From Undibacterium sp049340185 (GTDB lineage: Bacteria > Pseudomonadota > Gammaproteobacteria > Burkholderiales > Burkholderiaceae_D), in the NCBI RefSeq assembly GCF_049340185.1, contig NZ_JBMPPC010000003.1, positions 372,001 to 436,000 on the forward strand: DNA of 64,000 nucleotides, read 5' to 3'. Shown piece by piece: positions 18,264-27,050 of the stretch. The position numbers and the translations under genes are program-made. The notes beneath the pieces were generated by a model. The model was not told the origin of the DNA. It ran no database searches and saw only the letters and a list, made by a program, of their open reading frames with translations. Position 1 is the stretch's first letter. The number at the start of each line of letters is the position of its first letter.

Positions 18264-18938
18264 GTGAAAAACCAAGTAACAGGCATTAAAAAGGGCACTC
18301 AATCAGGTCGCTGGCTGGCAGCAATCGTATTCAGTTCAATCAGTACTCTAGCATTACCGCTCTTTGCACAAGCGTCAGCAATAGAACAATTTAAATCCTT
18401 CGCCGCCGGAAGTAAAAGCGCCAAAGGCGAGTTTGTCCAGCAGCAGGTTAAGCTGGTCGACGGGAAGCCTAAAGTGACTAAAACCTCGACTGGCAACTTT
18501 GTATTTGCACGGCCAGGCAAGTTTATCTGGACCTACCTCAAGCCATACGAACAAACCTTGCAGACCGACGGTGAGCAGCTCTATATCTACGACAAAGACC
18601 TGAATCAGGTGACGATCAAAAAGATTGGTAATGCTTTGAGTGCGTCTCCCGCAGCGATTTTATTTGGCGGCGGAGAAATAGAAAAAAGCTTCACCCTCAA
18701 AGAGATCGGTAACAAGCAAGGACTGGACTGGCTGGAAGCTGTGCCAAAGGAAAAAGATCCCAACTTCGAGCATATCGGCATCGGTATGAAAGATGGCGTG
18801 CCCGTTGCACTGGAGCTGCGTGACGGCTTCGGTCAGGTGTCCTTGCTGACACTAAAAAATATAGAAAAGAATCCGGCGATCAAAACAGATCAATTCAAGT
18901 TTATCGTGCCTGCCGGAGCCGATGTTTCTCGTCTATGA
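18264..18938 (+). CDS. lolA: outer-membrane lipoprotein carrier LolA
   Basis: A 224-residue periplasmic chaperone that ferries lipoproteins from LolCDE to LolB. It starts with GTG at 18264 behind GGA. The signal peptide ends at about FAQASA; SAKGEFVQQQV and FVFARPGKFIWTYLKPYEQ are family blocks. Its stop overlaps the rarA start (ATGA). Confidence 0.92.
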   Translation: MKNQVTGIKKGTQSGRWLAAIVFSSISTLALPLFAQASAIEQFKSFAAGSKSAKGEFVQQQVKLVDGKPKVTKTSTGNFVFARPGKFIWTYLKPYEQTLQTDGEQLYIYDKDLNQVTIKKIGNALSASPAAILFGGGEIEKSFTLKEIGNKQGLDWLEAVPKEKDPNFEHIGIGMKDGVPVALELRDGFGQVSLLTLKNIEKNPAIKTDQFKFIVPAGADVSRL

Positions 18939-20239
18939 GTGCACCACGTAAAAATCCAGTGCCGCTGGCGGAGCGCATGCGACCTGCCAGTCTGGATGAA
19001 GTCATCGGTCAGCAACATCTGTTAGGCGAAGGCAAACCGCTGCGCATGGCGTTCACCTCCGGTGATCCGCATTCAATGATCTTATGGGGTCCGCCAGGCG
19101 TTGGCAAGACCACGCTGGCACGCTTGATGGCGAACGCATTCCATTCAGAATTTATCGCGTTATCGGCAGTCTTGTCGGGTGTCAAAGACATCCGTGAGGC
19201 GGTTGAGCGGGCGCAAATTTTGCAAGCCACATCGCAGCGTCGCACGATACTTTTTGTCGATGAAGTGCATCGATTTAATAAAAGCCAGCAAGATGCTTTC
19301 TTGCCGCATGTGGAGAGCGGTTTGTTCACCTTTATCGGTGCAACGACAGAGAATCCCTCGTTTGAAGTCAATAGCGCTTTGTTATCCCGTGCTGCCGTCT
19401 ACGTATTGAAATCCCTGACAGATGCCGATTTGATGTCGATGGTTGATCGTGCCTGTGAGCGCGAGCTTGGTGGACTGACATTTCATCCCGATGCTAAAGC
19501 CAGCCTGATCTCCAGCGCCGATGGTGATGGTCGCAAACTGTTGAATAATCTGGATATCGTCGCGCGTGCCGCTGCGGCAAAAGGTTTGCAGGAGGCCGAT
19601 ACAGCGCTGCTGGCGGAGTGTCTGGGTGACGCGTTACGTCGCTTCGATAAAGGCGGGGACGCATTTTACGATCAGATTTCTGCTTTGCATAAGTCGGTGC
19701 GCGGCTCTAATCCCGATGCGGCCTTGTACTGGATGGTGCGCATGCTGGATGGAGGCGCAGATCCACGTTATCTCGCCCGTCGTATCGTGCGCATGGCGAG
19801 CGAAGATATCGGCCTGGCCGATCCACGCGCGTTACGACTTACTTTAGACGCTGCGGAAACCTATGAGCGCCTGGGCTCTCCCGAAGGGGAACTGGCGCTT
19901 GCGCAAGCCGTGGTTTATCTGGCCTGCGCGGCAAAATCGAATGCAGTCTATAAAGCCTATAACGCGGTACGTGCTTTCATCGCGAAAGACAAGTCACGCG
20001 CAGTCCCGGAGCATCTGCGCAATGCACCGACCAAGCTAATGAAGGAACTGGGTTACGGCAAACTGTATCGCTACGCACATGATGAGCCTGATGCATATGC
20101 AGCGGGTGAAACCTATTTGCCAGAGGGACTAGAGGGGGAGTCCTGGTATCAGCCGGTTCCGCGTGGGCTGGAGATTAAAATTGCCGATAAGCTCGCGTAC
20201 TTGCGTTCGCTTGATGAAGAGGCTGGATCCGGTTCTTGA
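18935..20239 (+). CDS. rarA: replication-associated recombination protein A (MgsA/RarA AAA+ ATPase)
   Basis: 434 residues. RPASLDEVIGQQHLLGEGKP opens the AAA+ domain; GPPGVGKTTL is Walker A and ILFVDEVHRFNKSQQD is Walker B; IGATTENPSFEVN contains the sensor and arginine-finger region. The C-terminal tetramerisation and MgsA domains follow. It acts at stalled replication forks. Order lolA-rarA-serS is the conserved betaproteobacterial one, here interrupted by the two minus-strand genes. Confidence 0.94.
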   Translation: MSAPRKNPVPLAERMRPASLDEVIGQQHLLGEGKPLRMAFTSGDPHSMILWGPPGVGKTTLARLMANAFHSEFIALSAVLSGVKDIREAVERAQILQATSQRRTILFVDEVHRFNKSQQDAFLPHVESGLFTFIGATTENPSFEVNSALLSRAAVYVLKSLTDADLMSMVDRACERELGGLTFHPDAKASLISSADGDGRKLLNNLDIVARAAAAKGLQEADTALLAECLGDALRRFDKGGDAFYDQISALHKSVRGSNPDAALYWMVRMLDGGADPRYLARRIVRMASEDIGLADPRALRLTLDAAETYERLGSPEGELALAQAVVYLACAAKSNAVYKAYNAVRAFIAKDKSRAVPEHLRNAPTKLMKELGYGKLYRYAHDEPDAYAAGETYLPEGLEGESWYQPVPRGLEIKIADKLAYLRSLDEEAGSGS

Positions 20240-20332
20240 CCGGCGTCAGCTTGAGAATCGGCGCTGTCAGTCAGCTTGGCGACATATAGCTATTTCGGCC
20301 GGGCTAAGCCCGCTTAATTTAACCCTAGATTG

Positions 20333-20418
20333 AATATACTCCCTCATAGTATTTTTTAATGCACTAATAAGCGTATGCGGCTTAGGGCATATTTTTAAAA
20401 AACATAGGGGAGTATATT
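20333..20418 (+). repeat. 85-bp imperfect palindromic element, copy 1
   Basis: The ends are near-perfect inverted repeats (AATATACTCCC at 20333-20343 and GGGAGTATATT at 20408-20418) around an A/T-rich interior; the transcript could fold along most of its length. Copy 2 lies inverted at 48648-48731, and the two share, allowing one insertion and one mismatch, a 19-20 base block that includes AGTATTTTTT and GCACTA, followed by GCGG and GGCAT in the same order. This copy fills the gap between the convergent rarA and DUF2145 genes. It resembles a MITE or REP-like element. Confidence 0.7.
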
Positions 20419-20419
20419 G

Positions 20420-21223
20420 CTATGGATAACTTAAAACCTGTTTGCTGCTGATAACCTTACGTTGCTCCATGAAGCTGATAACCGAATCCACCGTAATCGT
20501 ATCTATCTGTCCGGCCATGCGACGATCAAACGGATGATCGTCGAATGCAACGTTTGCCCGGAACATCCGCGCACCTAGGCGTGTCATCGATGGAATATTC
20601 AGTGTCCCGGCCCGATAATTTGCCATACTCAGCCAGCTTTGCGCCTGCTTGCGATCACCGATGTTGACATCGTTCGAGCTTGCGGCGGCTAACAATTCCA
20701 GGATCCATTGATTCGAATTCTGATACATCGTTGAATAAGGAAAAGCCAGCATGTTGTAGTGCGGCTCATGCAGCTTTCTTGGTGTATCAGATTTCAGCAA
20801 GGCTACTAACTTTTGTTGTAGCGCTGCATCTGGCAATACGATCAGAGTCTCATATGCAAAGGGTGTGTCCATGAAAAAATTACCTAAGCCCTCATCGTAC
20901 AATTGCGAATTCGCGGTGCCACATTGATTTAATTCATGGACCACCAGCCACTTGCCATCGGGATGGTCGCGCCAGACGATGCCCATGTGCGAGTAGCGCA
21001 ACTGGTATTTCGATAAATCTTGTCCGACACGCGCAATCATTGCGATTTGTGCACCGCTGGCATCGAGCGCGTTGCGGGTTTTTAGCGCCAGTTCCATCCC
21101 TTTCATCAGCGTGCTCGGGTCAAGCGCTTTTTCTTCGCATGAGCGACCTGCGTAACTGCTGGCGGACGTCAGTAAAGCGCTTGCCAGCAGAAGGCTAGCT
21201 GTCAATTTGGCGAAAATATTCAT
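20420..21223 (-). CDS. DUF2145 secreted protein
   Basis: 267 residues with a signal peptide cleaved at about SSYAG. The body matches the DUF2145 family: SHMGIVWRDHPDGKWLVVHE, CGTANSQLYDEGLGNFF and HYNMLAFPYSTMYQNSNQW. The conserved His/Cys/Tyr pattern suggests an enzyme fold, possibly of NlpC/P60-like type, but no function is established. It follows the next gene (minus strand) by 87 bp, so the pair is probably an operon. Confidence 0.8.
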   Translation of the reverse strand: MNIFAKLTASLLLASALLTSASSYAGRSCEEKALDPSTLMKGMELALKTRNALDASGAQIAMIARVGQDLSKYQLRYSHMGIVWRDHPDGKWLVVHELNQCGTANSQLYDEGLGNFFMDTPFAYETLIVLPDAALQQKLVALLKSDTPRKLHEPHYNMLAFPYSTMYQNSNQWILELLAAASSNDVNIGDRKQAQSWLSMANYRAGTLNIPSMTRLGARMFRANVAFDDHPFDRRMAGQIDTITVDSVISFMEQRKVISSKQVLSYP

Positions 21224-21310
21224 GGGTGTGATGAATGTGGTGGCTGTAATGAGAAGGCGTTTGTCGTGTGTCTGGACTGATATTAATGCTGATCGGCTGC
21301 CTAAACGCAG

Positions 21311-21769
21311 TTATCGTGCAACGGAATGGTGGACCAGGCTGCGACCGATTTCATTGGGAATATATGCAATAGCTTGACCCGATACGACCAGCATCGTGCC
21401 TGCAGACAAGGCTGTGACCTGCACCACCGTGCCTGCAACGACCGAGACGTTACCTATGGCTTTTTCAGTCAACTTGACTGAGTACCTGGCGCCATCCGAG
21501 ACGCCTTTAAAAACGACGATGACGCCATCGGCTATTTTTTCAACGGAGACGGCCAGTAAAGTCCCCGATGCTTGTATGCCCTCGGCGGATCCTTCAATCA
21601 ACACTGCGCCTGACAGAGCCGACAACAAAGATAGACCGGATGCGCCGCAGGAAGGGCAGGACTCTGCCTGTGCAGCCTGAGTCGTCAAGCCGACAGTGCT
21701 GCAAGCCAGCATCAACGCCACTGCGCTGGTACGTATCATTGATGTGATCTGCGATGTGAGATGTGTCAT
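21311..21769 (-). CDS. small secreted protein of unknown function, partner of DUF2145
   Basis: 152 residues with a signal peptide ending at about QAAQA. The mature part begins ESCPSCGASG, a CxxC-like pair, and continues as alternating short hydrophobic strands (VVAGTVVQVTALSAGTMLVV) suggesting a beta-rich or membrane-associated protein. I recognise no family. Same strand and just upstream of the DUF2145 gene; the pairing suggests joint function in the envelope. Confidence 0.65.
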   Translation of the reverse strand: MTHLTSQITSMIRTSAVALMLACSTVGLTTQAAQAESCPSCGASGLSLLSALSGAVLIEGSAEGIQASGTLLAVSVEKIADGVIVVFKGVSDGARYSVKLTEKAIGNVSVVAGTVVQVTALSAGTMLVVSGQAIAYIPNEIGRSLVHHSVAR

Positions 21770-22093
21770 ACGAGTTCCTGTCAGATGAGCGAGGCAAGTG
21801 CGTCTATTGACGATTCACTATTCGCGGCTTGCCCGCAGCCTGTTGTCTGTCGTAAAAAATTTACGCATTCAACAACAAGTCAGCGCATTATTGGTTGCGG
21901 AACTTGCCGGGTCAATTTTGATTTGAGTAGCGGCGCTTTCATCACCTTGAGGTGTCGTATTTCGATACTTGCTGTATTTTTACGATGGTCGGTATTCATT
22001 GGTATTGAATCTTTCGCTGCTTGACTGCCTGATTTCTTATGCCGATAGTCGGGTGCTAAGAATATGAATGATCCTCGAGGTAACGGTGGAAGT
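21770..22093. other. intergenic region before serS
   Basis: No gene or structured RNA is recognised here. It must hold the promoter of the minus-strand pair that starts at 21769. Confidence 0.5.
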
Positions 22094-22122
22094 TTGGGGA
22101 ATCAAGCCCGCCTTGGTACAAT
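22094..22122 (+). promoter_or_regulatory. candidate serS promoter with extended -10
   Basis: TTGGGG (22094-22099), a 17-bp spacer, and TACAAT (22117-22122) preceded by TGG, an extended -10. Confidence 0.45.
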
Positions 22123-22183
22123 ATGCGGCTAATTATCTTTGCATTATTTTTGCATCTACCTCCTAACCTGGCTTAAGCATTCC

Positions 22184-23482
22184 ATGATCGACATTCAACT
22201 CCTACGCAAAGACATCGACACCGTTGCCGCCCGTCTGGCGACGCGCAAGTTTCAACTGGATGTAGCGACTTTTAATGCCCTCGAAGCTGAGCGCAAGCAG
22301 ATACAGACGCGTACCGAAGAATTGCAGGGCAAGCGTAATTCGCTGTCTAAACAGATTGGTATGCTCAAAGGTAAAGGCGAAGATGCCTCAGCGCAGATGA
22401 CCGAGGTTAATAGTATCGCTGATGAGTTAAAAGCCTCTGAAGTACGTCTGGGTGAAGTACAAGCGTCCATGAGCGAGTTCATGTTGACGATTCCGAATCT
22501 CCCAGATGAGTCCGTGGCTGTCGGCGAAGATGAAACCGGTAACGTCGAAGTCCGTAAAGTCGGTACGCCGCCAGCATTTAATTTCGCCGTCAAGGATCAC
22601 GTCGATATCGGCGCTGGCCTTGGCCTGGATTTTGAAGTGGCGGTTAAGTTGACGGGCTCTCGCTTCGCCCTGCTAAAAGGCGGTATCGCTCGCTTACATC
22701 GCGCACTGACGCAGTTTATGCTCGACACCCAAACACTGGAGCACGGTTATACAGAATGCTACACACCGTATATCGTGAACGCAGACTCCATGCGCGGTAC
22801 CGGCCAGTTGCCTAAGTTCGAAGCAGATTTATTCGCAGTTAAAAAAGGCGGGCAAGAAGGCGAGGGCGAGACGCTGTATCTAATCCCGACGGCCGAAGTG
22901 TCACTGACCAATACCGTGCGCGATGAGATCGTTAGCCTGGAAAGTTTGCCCATCAAAATGACGGCGCACACACCATGCTTCCGTTCCGAGGCCGGCAGTG
23001 CGGGGCGCGATACGCGCGGCATGATTCGTCAGCATCAGTTTGATAAAGTCGAATTGGTACAGATCGCCCATCCTGAAAAATCGGCGGAAGCGCTGGAAGA
23101 CATGGTGGGTCATGCCGAAGCCATCCTGAAAAAACTTGGCCTGCCTTACCGAGTGATGAGCCTGTGCACTGGCGACATGGGATTTGGTTCGACCAAAACC
23201 TATGATCTGGAAGTCTGGTTGCCCGCACAAAATACGTATCGCGAGATTTCATCGATTTCGAACATGGGTGCTTTCCAGGCACGCCGTATGCAAGCGCGCT
23301 TCCGCAACGCCCAGGGCAAGCCCGAACTCGTACACACGCTGAACGGTTCAGCCCTGGCGGTTGGCCGTACGCTGGTTGCGGTGCTGGAGAACTATCAGCA
23401 AGCGGATGGCAGTGTGGTGATACCGGAGGCACTGCGTCCATATATGGGAGGCGTAGAGGCTTTATTGCCCGCAGAAAAATAA
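22184..23482 (+). CDS. serS: seryl-tRNA synthetase
   Basis: 432 residues from the ATG at 22184; 15 further upstream codons are open but lie beyond the family start MIDIQLLRKDID. The N-terminal half is the long antiparallel coiled coil that grips the tRNA-Ser variable arm. Class II motif 2 is FRSEAGSAGRDTRGMIRQHQ and motif 3 is LNGSALAVGRTLVAVLEN. A tRNA-Ser gene lies 3 kb downstream. Confidence 0.96.
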   Translation: MIDIQLLRKDIDTVAARLATRKFQLDVATFNALEAERKQIQTRTEELQGKRNSLSKQIGMLKGKGEDASAQMTEVNSIADELKASEVRLGEVQASMSEFMLTIPNLPDESVAVGEDETGNVEVRKVGTPPAFNFAVKDHVDIGAGLGLDFEVAVKLTGSRFALLKGGIARLHRALTQFMLDTQTLEHGYTECYTPYIVNADSMRGTGQLPKFEADLFAVKKGGQEGEGETLYLIPTAEVSLTNTVRDEIVSLESLPIKMTAHTPCFRSEAGSAGRDTRGMIRQHQFDKVELVQIAHPEKSAEALEDMVGHAEAILKKLGLPYRVMSLCTGDMGFGSTKTYDLEVWLPAQNTYREISSISNMGAFQARRMQARFRNAQGKPELVHTLNGSALAVGRTLVAVLENYQQADGSVVIPEALRPYMGGVEALLPAEK

Positions 23483-23521
23483 AGCAGATTAGTACGAATG
23501 ACTGTGCGTAATGGCATGTAA

Positions 23522-23543
23522 TGAGCGCTCAATAAGCGCTCAA
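23522..23543. repeat. 11-bp tandem repeat after serS
   Basis: AGCGCTCAATA occurs twice head to tail (23522-23532 and 23533-23543). AGCGCT is itself a palindrome. Confidence 0.7.
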
Positions 23544-23587
23544 TAGATAGTCCATTAATGTTCAATCAGCAGTCATAAAATTTCTCA

Positions 23588-23630
23588 AAAAAAGAGCCTG
23601 GATGCGCAATCATCCAGGCTCTTTTTTTTC
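23588..23630 (+). terminator. strong rho-independent terminator of serS
   Basis: A perfect 17-bp stem (23588-23604 with 23611-23627) with a 6-nt loop and a run of eight T residues. I see no gene between it and 23988; that stretch must contain the promoter of the next gene. Confidence 0.92.
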
Positions 23631-23988
23631 GTCACTCCAGCATATTTCTGATGCGGGTTGAACGTATTTTTACTGAAAGGGGCCCCTTGAATAGTCGATT
23701 AATTCCATGTGAACAGACCTTGCTACGGGCATTAGAGTTTTTATACTAATGATGTTTTTATTAAGCCGTTTGCCTATGCGCACCAATGAAGAAGCGTCGT
23801 TTTTTTACCTCATATTTTGTTGCGTTGCAAATTGACAATGACGTCTGCTCATTCAGATACTGCGCTCCGGTCAGCTGATGTGCATCTCAACTTCGCTGAT
23901 TAATTTGTTCCCGTTTCTGCGTCATGGTTCTTAGGTGGATTTACTTCAAGTGGTTTTACTTGTCCATGTTTTATTCGAGGGGATGTAA

Positions 23989-24876
23989 ATGGCGAAATTA
24001 TGTAAATTATTTGCGGCAGTGTTATTTCTGTCGTTGAGTGCGATGTCCAGCATTGCCAGTGCGACCAACTACACCTTATGGGTGAATGGTCGTACCGGTG
24101 GTGGTGTGGTCGGCGATTACAACAGCTTCACATACTGGGGCCCATCATCCACGGCAGCGGGTATCAACAAAAAATCGGTTAACTGGGACGGCTACAACAG
24201 TATCTCTTCCCAGAACGGCAAAATCCGCGATGCGCTCGATTGCTTCTGTACTGGTTCTAACTGGTGCTATGTCGCGACGCACAGTGCCGGTGATTTGATG
24301 ATGGGTTACACCATGGCGAATTATGGCGGATCAACCCGGACCGTCAAAAATGCCACGGCCAATTCATCAGGCCAGTGCGGTGATGCAGGTAGCGGAACCC
24401 AAGTCGGCTGGAATATTAAATGGGTGCGTACCGCATCCGGTGCCGGTGGCGGATCAGAGTTATCTGATGCCGGCTCCTGGACAACGTCAGAGCCTTTGGT
24501 GAAAGACCTGAAAACTACCACAGCACGTGCCATGTACAACCATAATGAAACCCGTAACGTTTGGTTCTACATGTACGCCGGTGCTAAAGGTACTGTTTAT
24601 TCTGGCATCTTGCCAGGTCAGGACGATGAGGCGGTGGCCTATCATAGCTCTGGCGGTGTATCCGGCTCTTCCGGTGCCGCGTTCTGCAATCCTAGCGACT
24701 GGTTTTGCAATGATTTAACGATGGGTACTGCAGCGAACGAAGGCGGCAGCACCAAGTGGAGCTATCACTCGGTTACCTTCCGCGATGATGCAGAGGCCTA
24801 TAACCACTACTCGAACGGCAACTGGCAAGGCATTATCTCCGTAGTACGAACGGCGATGGTCAGCACTGCGATTTAA
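23989..24876 (+). CDS. secreted alpha/beta-hydrolase-like protein, family not recognised
   Basis: 295 residues with a clear signal peptide (cleavage near ASATNYTL). After TLWVNGRTGG the segment CYVATHSAGDLMMGYTMANY has the look of a nucleophile elbow: Ser99 in H-S-A-G followed by a helix. Candidate acid and base are Asp212/213 (GILPGQDDEAVAYH) and His260 or His273. Seven cysteines (85, 87, 93, 130, 233, 240 and near neighbours) may form disulfides. A lipase or esterase role is inference. The next gene, 68 bp on, encodes a membrane-anchored protein. Confidence 0.55.
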   Translation: MAKLCKLFAAVLFLSLSAMSSIASATNYTLWVNGRTGGGVVGDYNSFTYWGPSSTAAGINKKSVNWDGYNSISSQNGKIRDALDCFCTGSNWCYVATHSAGDLMMGYTMANYGGSTRTVKNATANSSGQCGDAGSGTQVGWNIKWVRTASGAGGGSELSDAGSWTTSEPLVKDLKTTTARAMYNHNETRNVWFYMYAGAKGTVYSGILPGQDDEAVAYHSSGGVSGSSGAAFCNPSDWFCNDLTMGTAANEGGSTKWSYHSVTFRDDAEAYNHYSNGNWQGIISVVRTAMVSTAI

Positions 24877-24944
24877 ACCAAGCGACACGTAATCTATTTG
24901 ATGAGACTTGATTAAATTCGATTGAAATAAACGCGATTGACATC

Positions 24945-26300
24945 ATGCGATCTAAAAAAAACGGCTCCGGGCAGAGATCAAAACAAGGATCTAAGCAAGG
25001 ATCAACATCAAAGCACGGAGCCGCTCTTGAACCATTCACTGACAAGCGTCCCTGGATGGCACGTCATTGGCGTTCATCATTGATTGCACTGACCCTACTG
25101 GTGCTGGCAGGCGTCTGGTGGTTTTCTGCCGGCATGGAGTCGAGTCTCGCTAGCACTGCGCCCAAACAAGCCAGTTCCACCTTCTTAAACATGCCAGAAG
25201 GGAAGGGCGACAGCGGTCAACTGATATCCGCGGCAGAGCGCGAGCAACGTCTGGCCGCACTAGCAAAACAAGTAGAGCTGGCAGACCATACTTTGTGCAG
25301 CTATCGTAAAGGCAGTCAGTACCCGCAAGAATCCCGGCCAATCGCCGAGCATCCTGATCAGGTCTATCCTAATCAGCCTGTCGAAGAACGACATGCAATG
25401 CGTAAAGAAAACGGTCAGGCCGACAAGCATGTTCAGATCCAGACATCGCAATCCCACATTTTTTTAGCCAGCCGTGAGAGCGTGGTTTTCTCACTCAAAG
25501 CCAGCGATGAAGACGGAAAGATGTTACCGATTTTTGTCACGCGCGCCGTGGCTCGCGGGCTGGCTTTTCAGGGTAGCAGGGAAGCGCCGCAAGTACCGGT
25601 CAGCTTTAGTGATGATGGCAATAACGGCGACCTGGTTCCCGGTGATAACACCTACACAGGCACCTTGTCGCCTGCCATGACAGGCTTTGCACAATTCAAT
25701 GGCACGATCAGGCTAGAGGTGAAATATAACGTCGGTGACCGTGCAGGCCTCGTATTCTTCGACGTGATCTATTCACCAGAAATTCCCGCTACCTGGGCCG
25801 GGTCTATTCGCGAAGCCGTAGAGCAGGGCTCCCTTAATTTTTATATGAAAGCCGATATCCGCCAGGCCGGACGCTATGTCGTCAGCGGCAGAATCGATGA
25901 TGCTAAAGGAAAACCATATGCCCTGGCCACTTTCAACGACGTTTTGCCGCAAGGTGTCACCGAAGTGAAGCTCACCGTCTTTGGTAAATTAATGCGAGAT
26001 CAGGAGCCAACTTTTCCTCTCACTCTCAGGGATATTGACGCGTATCTACTCAAGGAGAACGCCGACCCCGACCGCGCCCTGATGTCACGCATCATCGGTC
26101 CGGCATACACCTCCAAGACCTACAGCACAAAAGCCTTCTCCGACGCCGAGTGGCAAAGCCAGGAGCGCTCCCGCTATCTGACTGAATTTACTAAGGATCT
26201 GGATCAGGCACAAACCGCCATGCTGGAAATGAACCCCGCAATGACAAAAGCCGCATTGCCACGCAGCGATTGCACCGTTGCACTGGACGCGAAACGCTAA
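24945..26300 (+). CDS. membrane-anchored exported protein with a beta-sandwich-like domain
   Basis: 451 residues: a basic, repeat-like cytoplasmic tail (1-40), one transmembrane helix at about 44-61, then a large periplasmic part. The segment SFSDDGNNGDLVPGDNTYTG resembles the start of the choice-of-anchor X type domain often found on secreted proteins; the C-terminal 100 residues are helical and charged. It follows the hydrolase-like gene by 68 bp on the same strand, so they probably form one unit. No confident family. Confidence 0.55.
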   Translation: MRSKKNGSGQRSKQGSKQGSTSKHGAALEPFTDKRPWMARHWRSSLIALTLLVLAGVWWFSAGMESSLASTAPKQASSTFLNMPEGKGDSGQLISAAEREQRLAALAKQVELADHTLCSYRKGSQYPQESRPIAEHPDQVYPNQPVEERHAMRKENGQADKHVQIQTSQSHIFLASRESVVFSLKASDEDGKMLPIFVTRAVARGLAFQGSREAPQVPVSFSDDGNNGDLVPGDNTYTGTLSPAMTGFAQFNGTIRLEVKYNVGDRAGLVFFDVIYSPEIPATWAGSIREAVEQGSLNFYMKADIRQAGRYVVSGRIDDAKGKPYALATFNDVLPQGVTEVKLTVFGKLMRDQEPTFPLTLRDIDAYLLKENADPDRALMSRIIGPAYTSKTYSTKAFSDAEWQSQERSRYLTEFTKDLDQAQTAMLEMNPAMTKAALPRSDCTVALDAKR

Positions 26301-26340
26301 GCAAAGCGCGACCGAACTATTAAAACCAAAGTTTCTTTGC

Positions 26341-26346
26341 TATAAT
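26341..26346 (+). promoter_or_regulatory. -10 element of tRNA-Ser
   Basis: A perfect TATAAT 33 bp before the mature tRNA 5' end. I find no convincing -35 at 16-18 bp upstream. Confidence 0.5.
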
Positions 26347-26378
26347 CGCATGCTTACTTTTGACCATCAAAGTAAAAC

Positions 26379-26468
26379 GGAGAGGTGGCAGAGTGGTTGA
26401 ATGTACCTGACTCGAAATCAGGCGTACGTGCAAACGTATCGGGGGTTCGAATCCCCCCCTCTCCGCCA
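26379..26468 (+). tRNA. tRNA-Ser(CGA)
   Basis: Acceptor stem GGAGAGG (26379-26385) pairs with CCTCTCC (26458-26464), discriminator G, and an encoded CCA (26466-26468). The anticodon loop is CTCGAAA with anticodon CGA, closed by CCTGA/TCAGG. A long variable arm, as expected for a class II tRNA, precedes the T arm GGGGG-TTCGAAT-CCCCC. It decodes UCG serine codons. Its 3' end abuts an integrase remnant. Confidence 0.96.
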
Positions 26469-26489
26469 GTATTCATGCGGGTTTCCGCA

Positions 26490-26668
26490 GATTTAAGAAG
26501 ATCGCTAAATGCGGTCTTTTTTGTTTTCCTCTGGTAGAAATCTGCCATTCGTTCCAGACGTTGTAAATTACCTTTATCAGGCTCCGTCGGCAGATCGCTG
26601 TATCGCTTTGTAGACCGTACGCTTTTGTGACCGAGCACTCCAGCTAATGTAGATAAATAACCCCGCAT
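26490..26668 (-). pseudogene. C-terminal remnant of a tyrosine recombinase (integrase)
   Basis: On the minus strand the frame from 26668 reads GYLSTLAGVLGHKSVRSTKR then YSDL, the last conserved block of tyrosine recombinases (the LGHKS segment followed by the T-x-R-Y block with the catalytic tyrosine). The C-terminal tail runs on towards and through the tRNA-Ser gene without a stop. Everything N-terminal of this block is missing: a TGA lies just upstream. An integrase ending at a tRNA 3' end is the classic layout of an integrated island, so this is probably what is left after decay or deletion. Confidence 0.6.
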
Positions 26669-26903
26669 TAATCATTTTACTGGCAGCGCTATACCCCATT
26701 CGTAACGTATATTTGCCTCGTGTCTCTAAGGTCCCATTCAACTTTGCTGCAATATAGACATTTTGTAAGGCTTTATTTTTCTCTGATAATTTTGGCTTGT
26801 TTCTCACTAACCCCAAAATGGCATAGTCGGAGAAGTTGAGCATGCGGATTAGCTTCGCCACATCCAGGGGATGTTGCCTGCTAGTGCGTTGTTCGTCGCT
26901 CAA
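26577..26903 (-). CDS. ORF of unknown function overlapping the integrase remnant
   Basis: 108 codons. The first 84 or so (with TLRMGYSAASKMINAG) resemble no family I know; the last 24 overlap the integrase remnant in a different frame and so are probably out-of-frame read-through. It may be the broken end of an island gene fused by a deletion. Low confidence as a real gene. Confidence 0.25.
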   Translation of the reverse strand: MSDEQRTSRQHPLDVAKLIRMLNFSDYAILGLVRNKPKLSEKNKALQNVYIAAKLNGTLETRGKYTLRMGYSAASKMINAGLFIYISWSARSQKRTVYKAIQRSADGA

Positions 26904-27050
26904 GGTGTATATTCTTTTGTCTAAGTTCGGCCGTCATGTTTATCATACGATGTTGTTCAAGGATGACCGTGAGAATTACAGATCCTTAGTGGTGTCCTAT
27001 TCGTATGCTGATGACTTTGTTAGTCAATTTCATTGAATCAGGAGTTATAC

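Noticed and set aside
26354..26489. Protein-like tail of the integrase frame read through the tRNA (GGEGGIRTPDTF)
   Set aside because: This is the well-known artefact of translating the tRNA-Ser antisense strand, not protein sequence.
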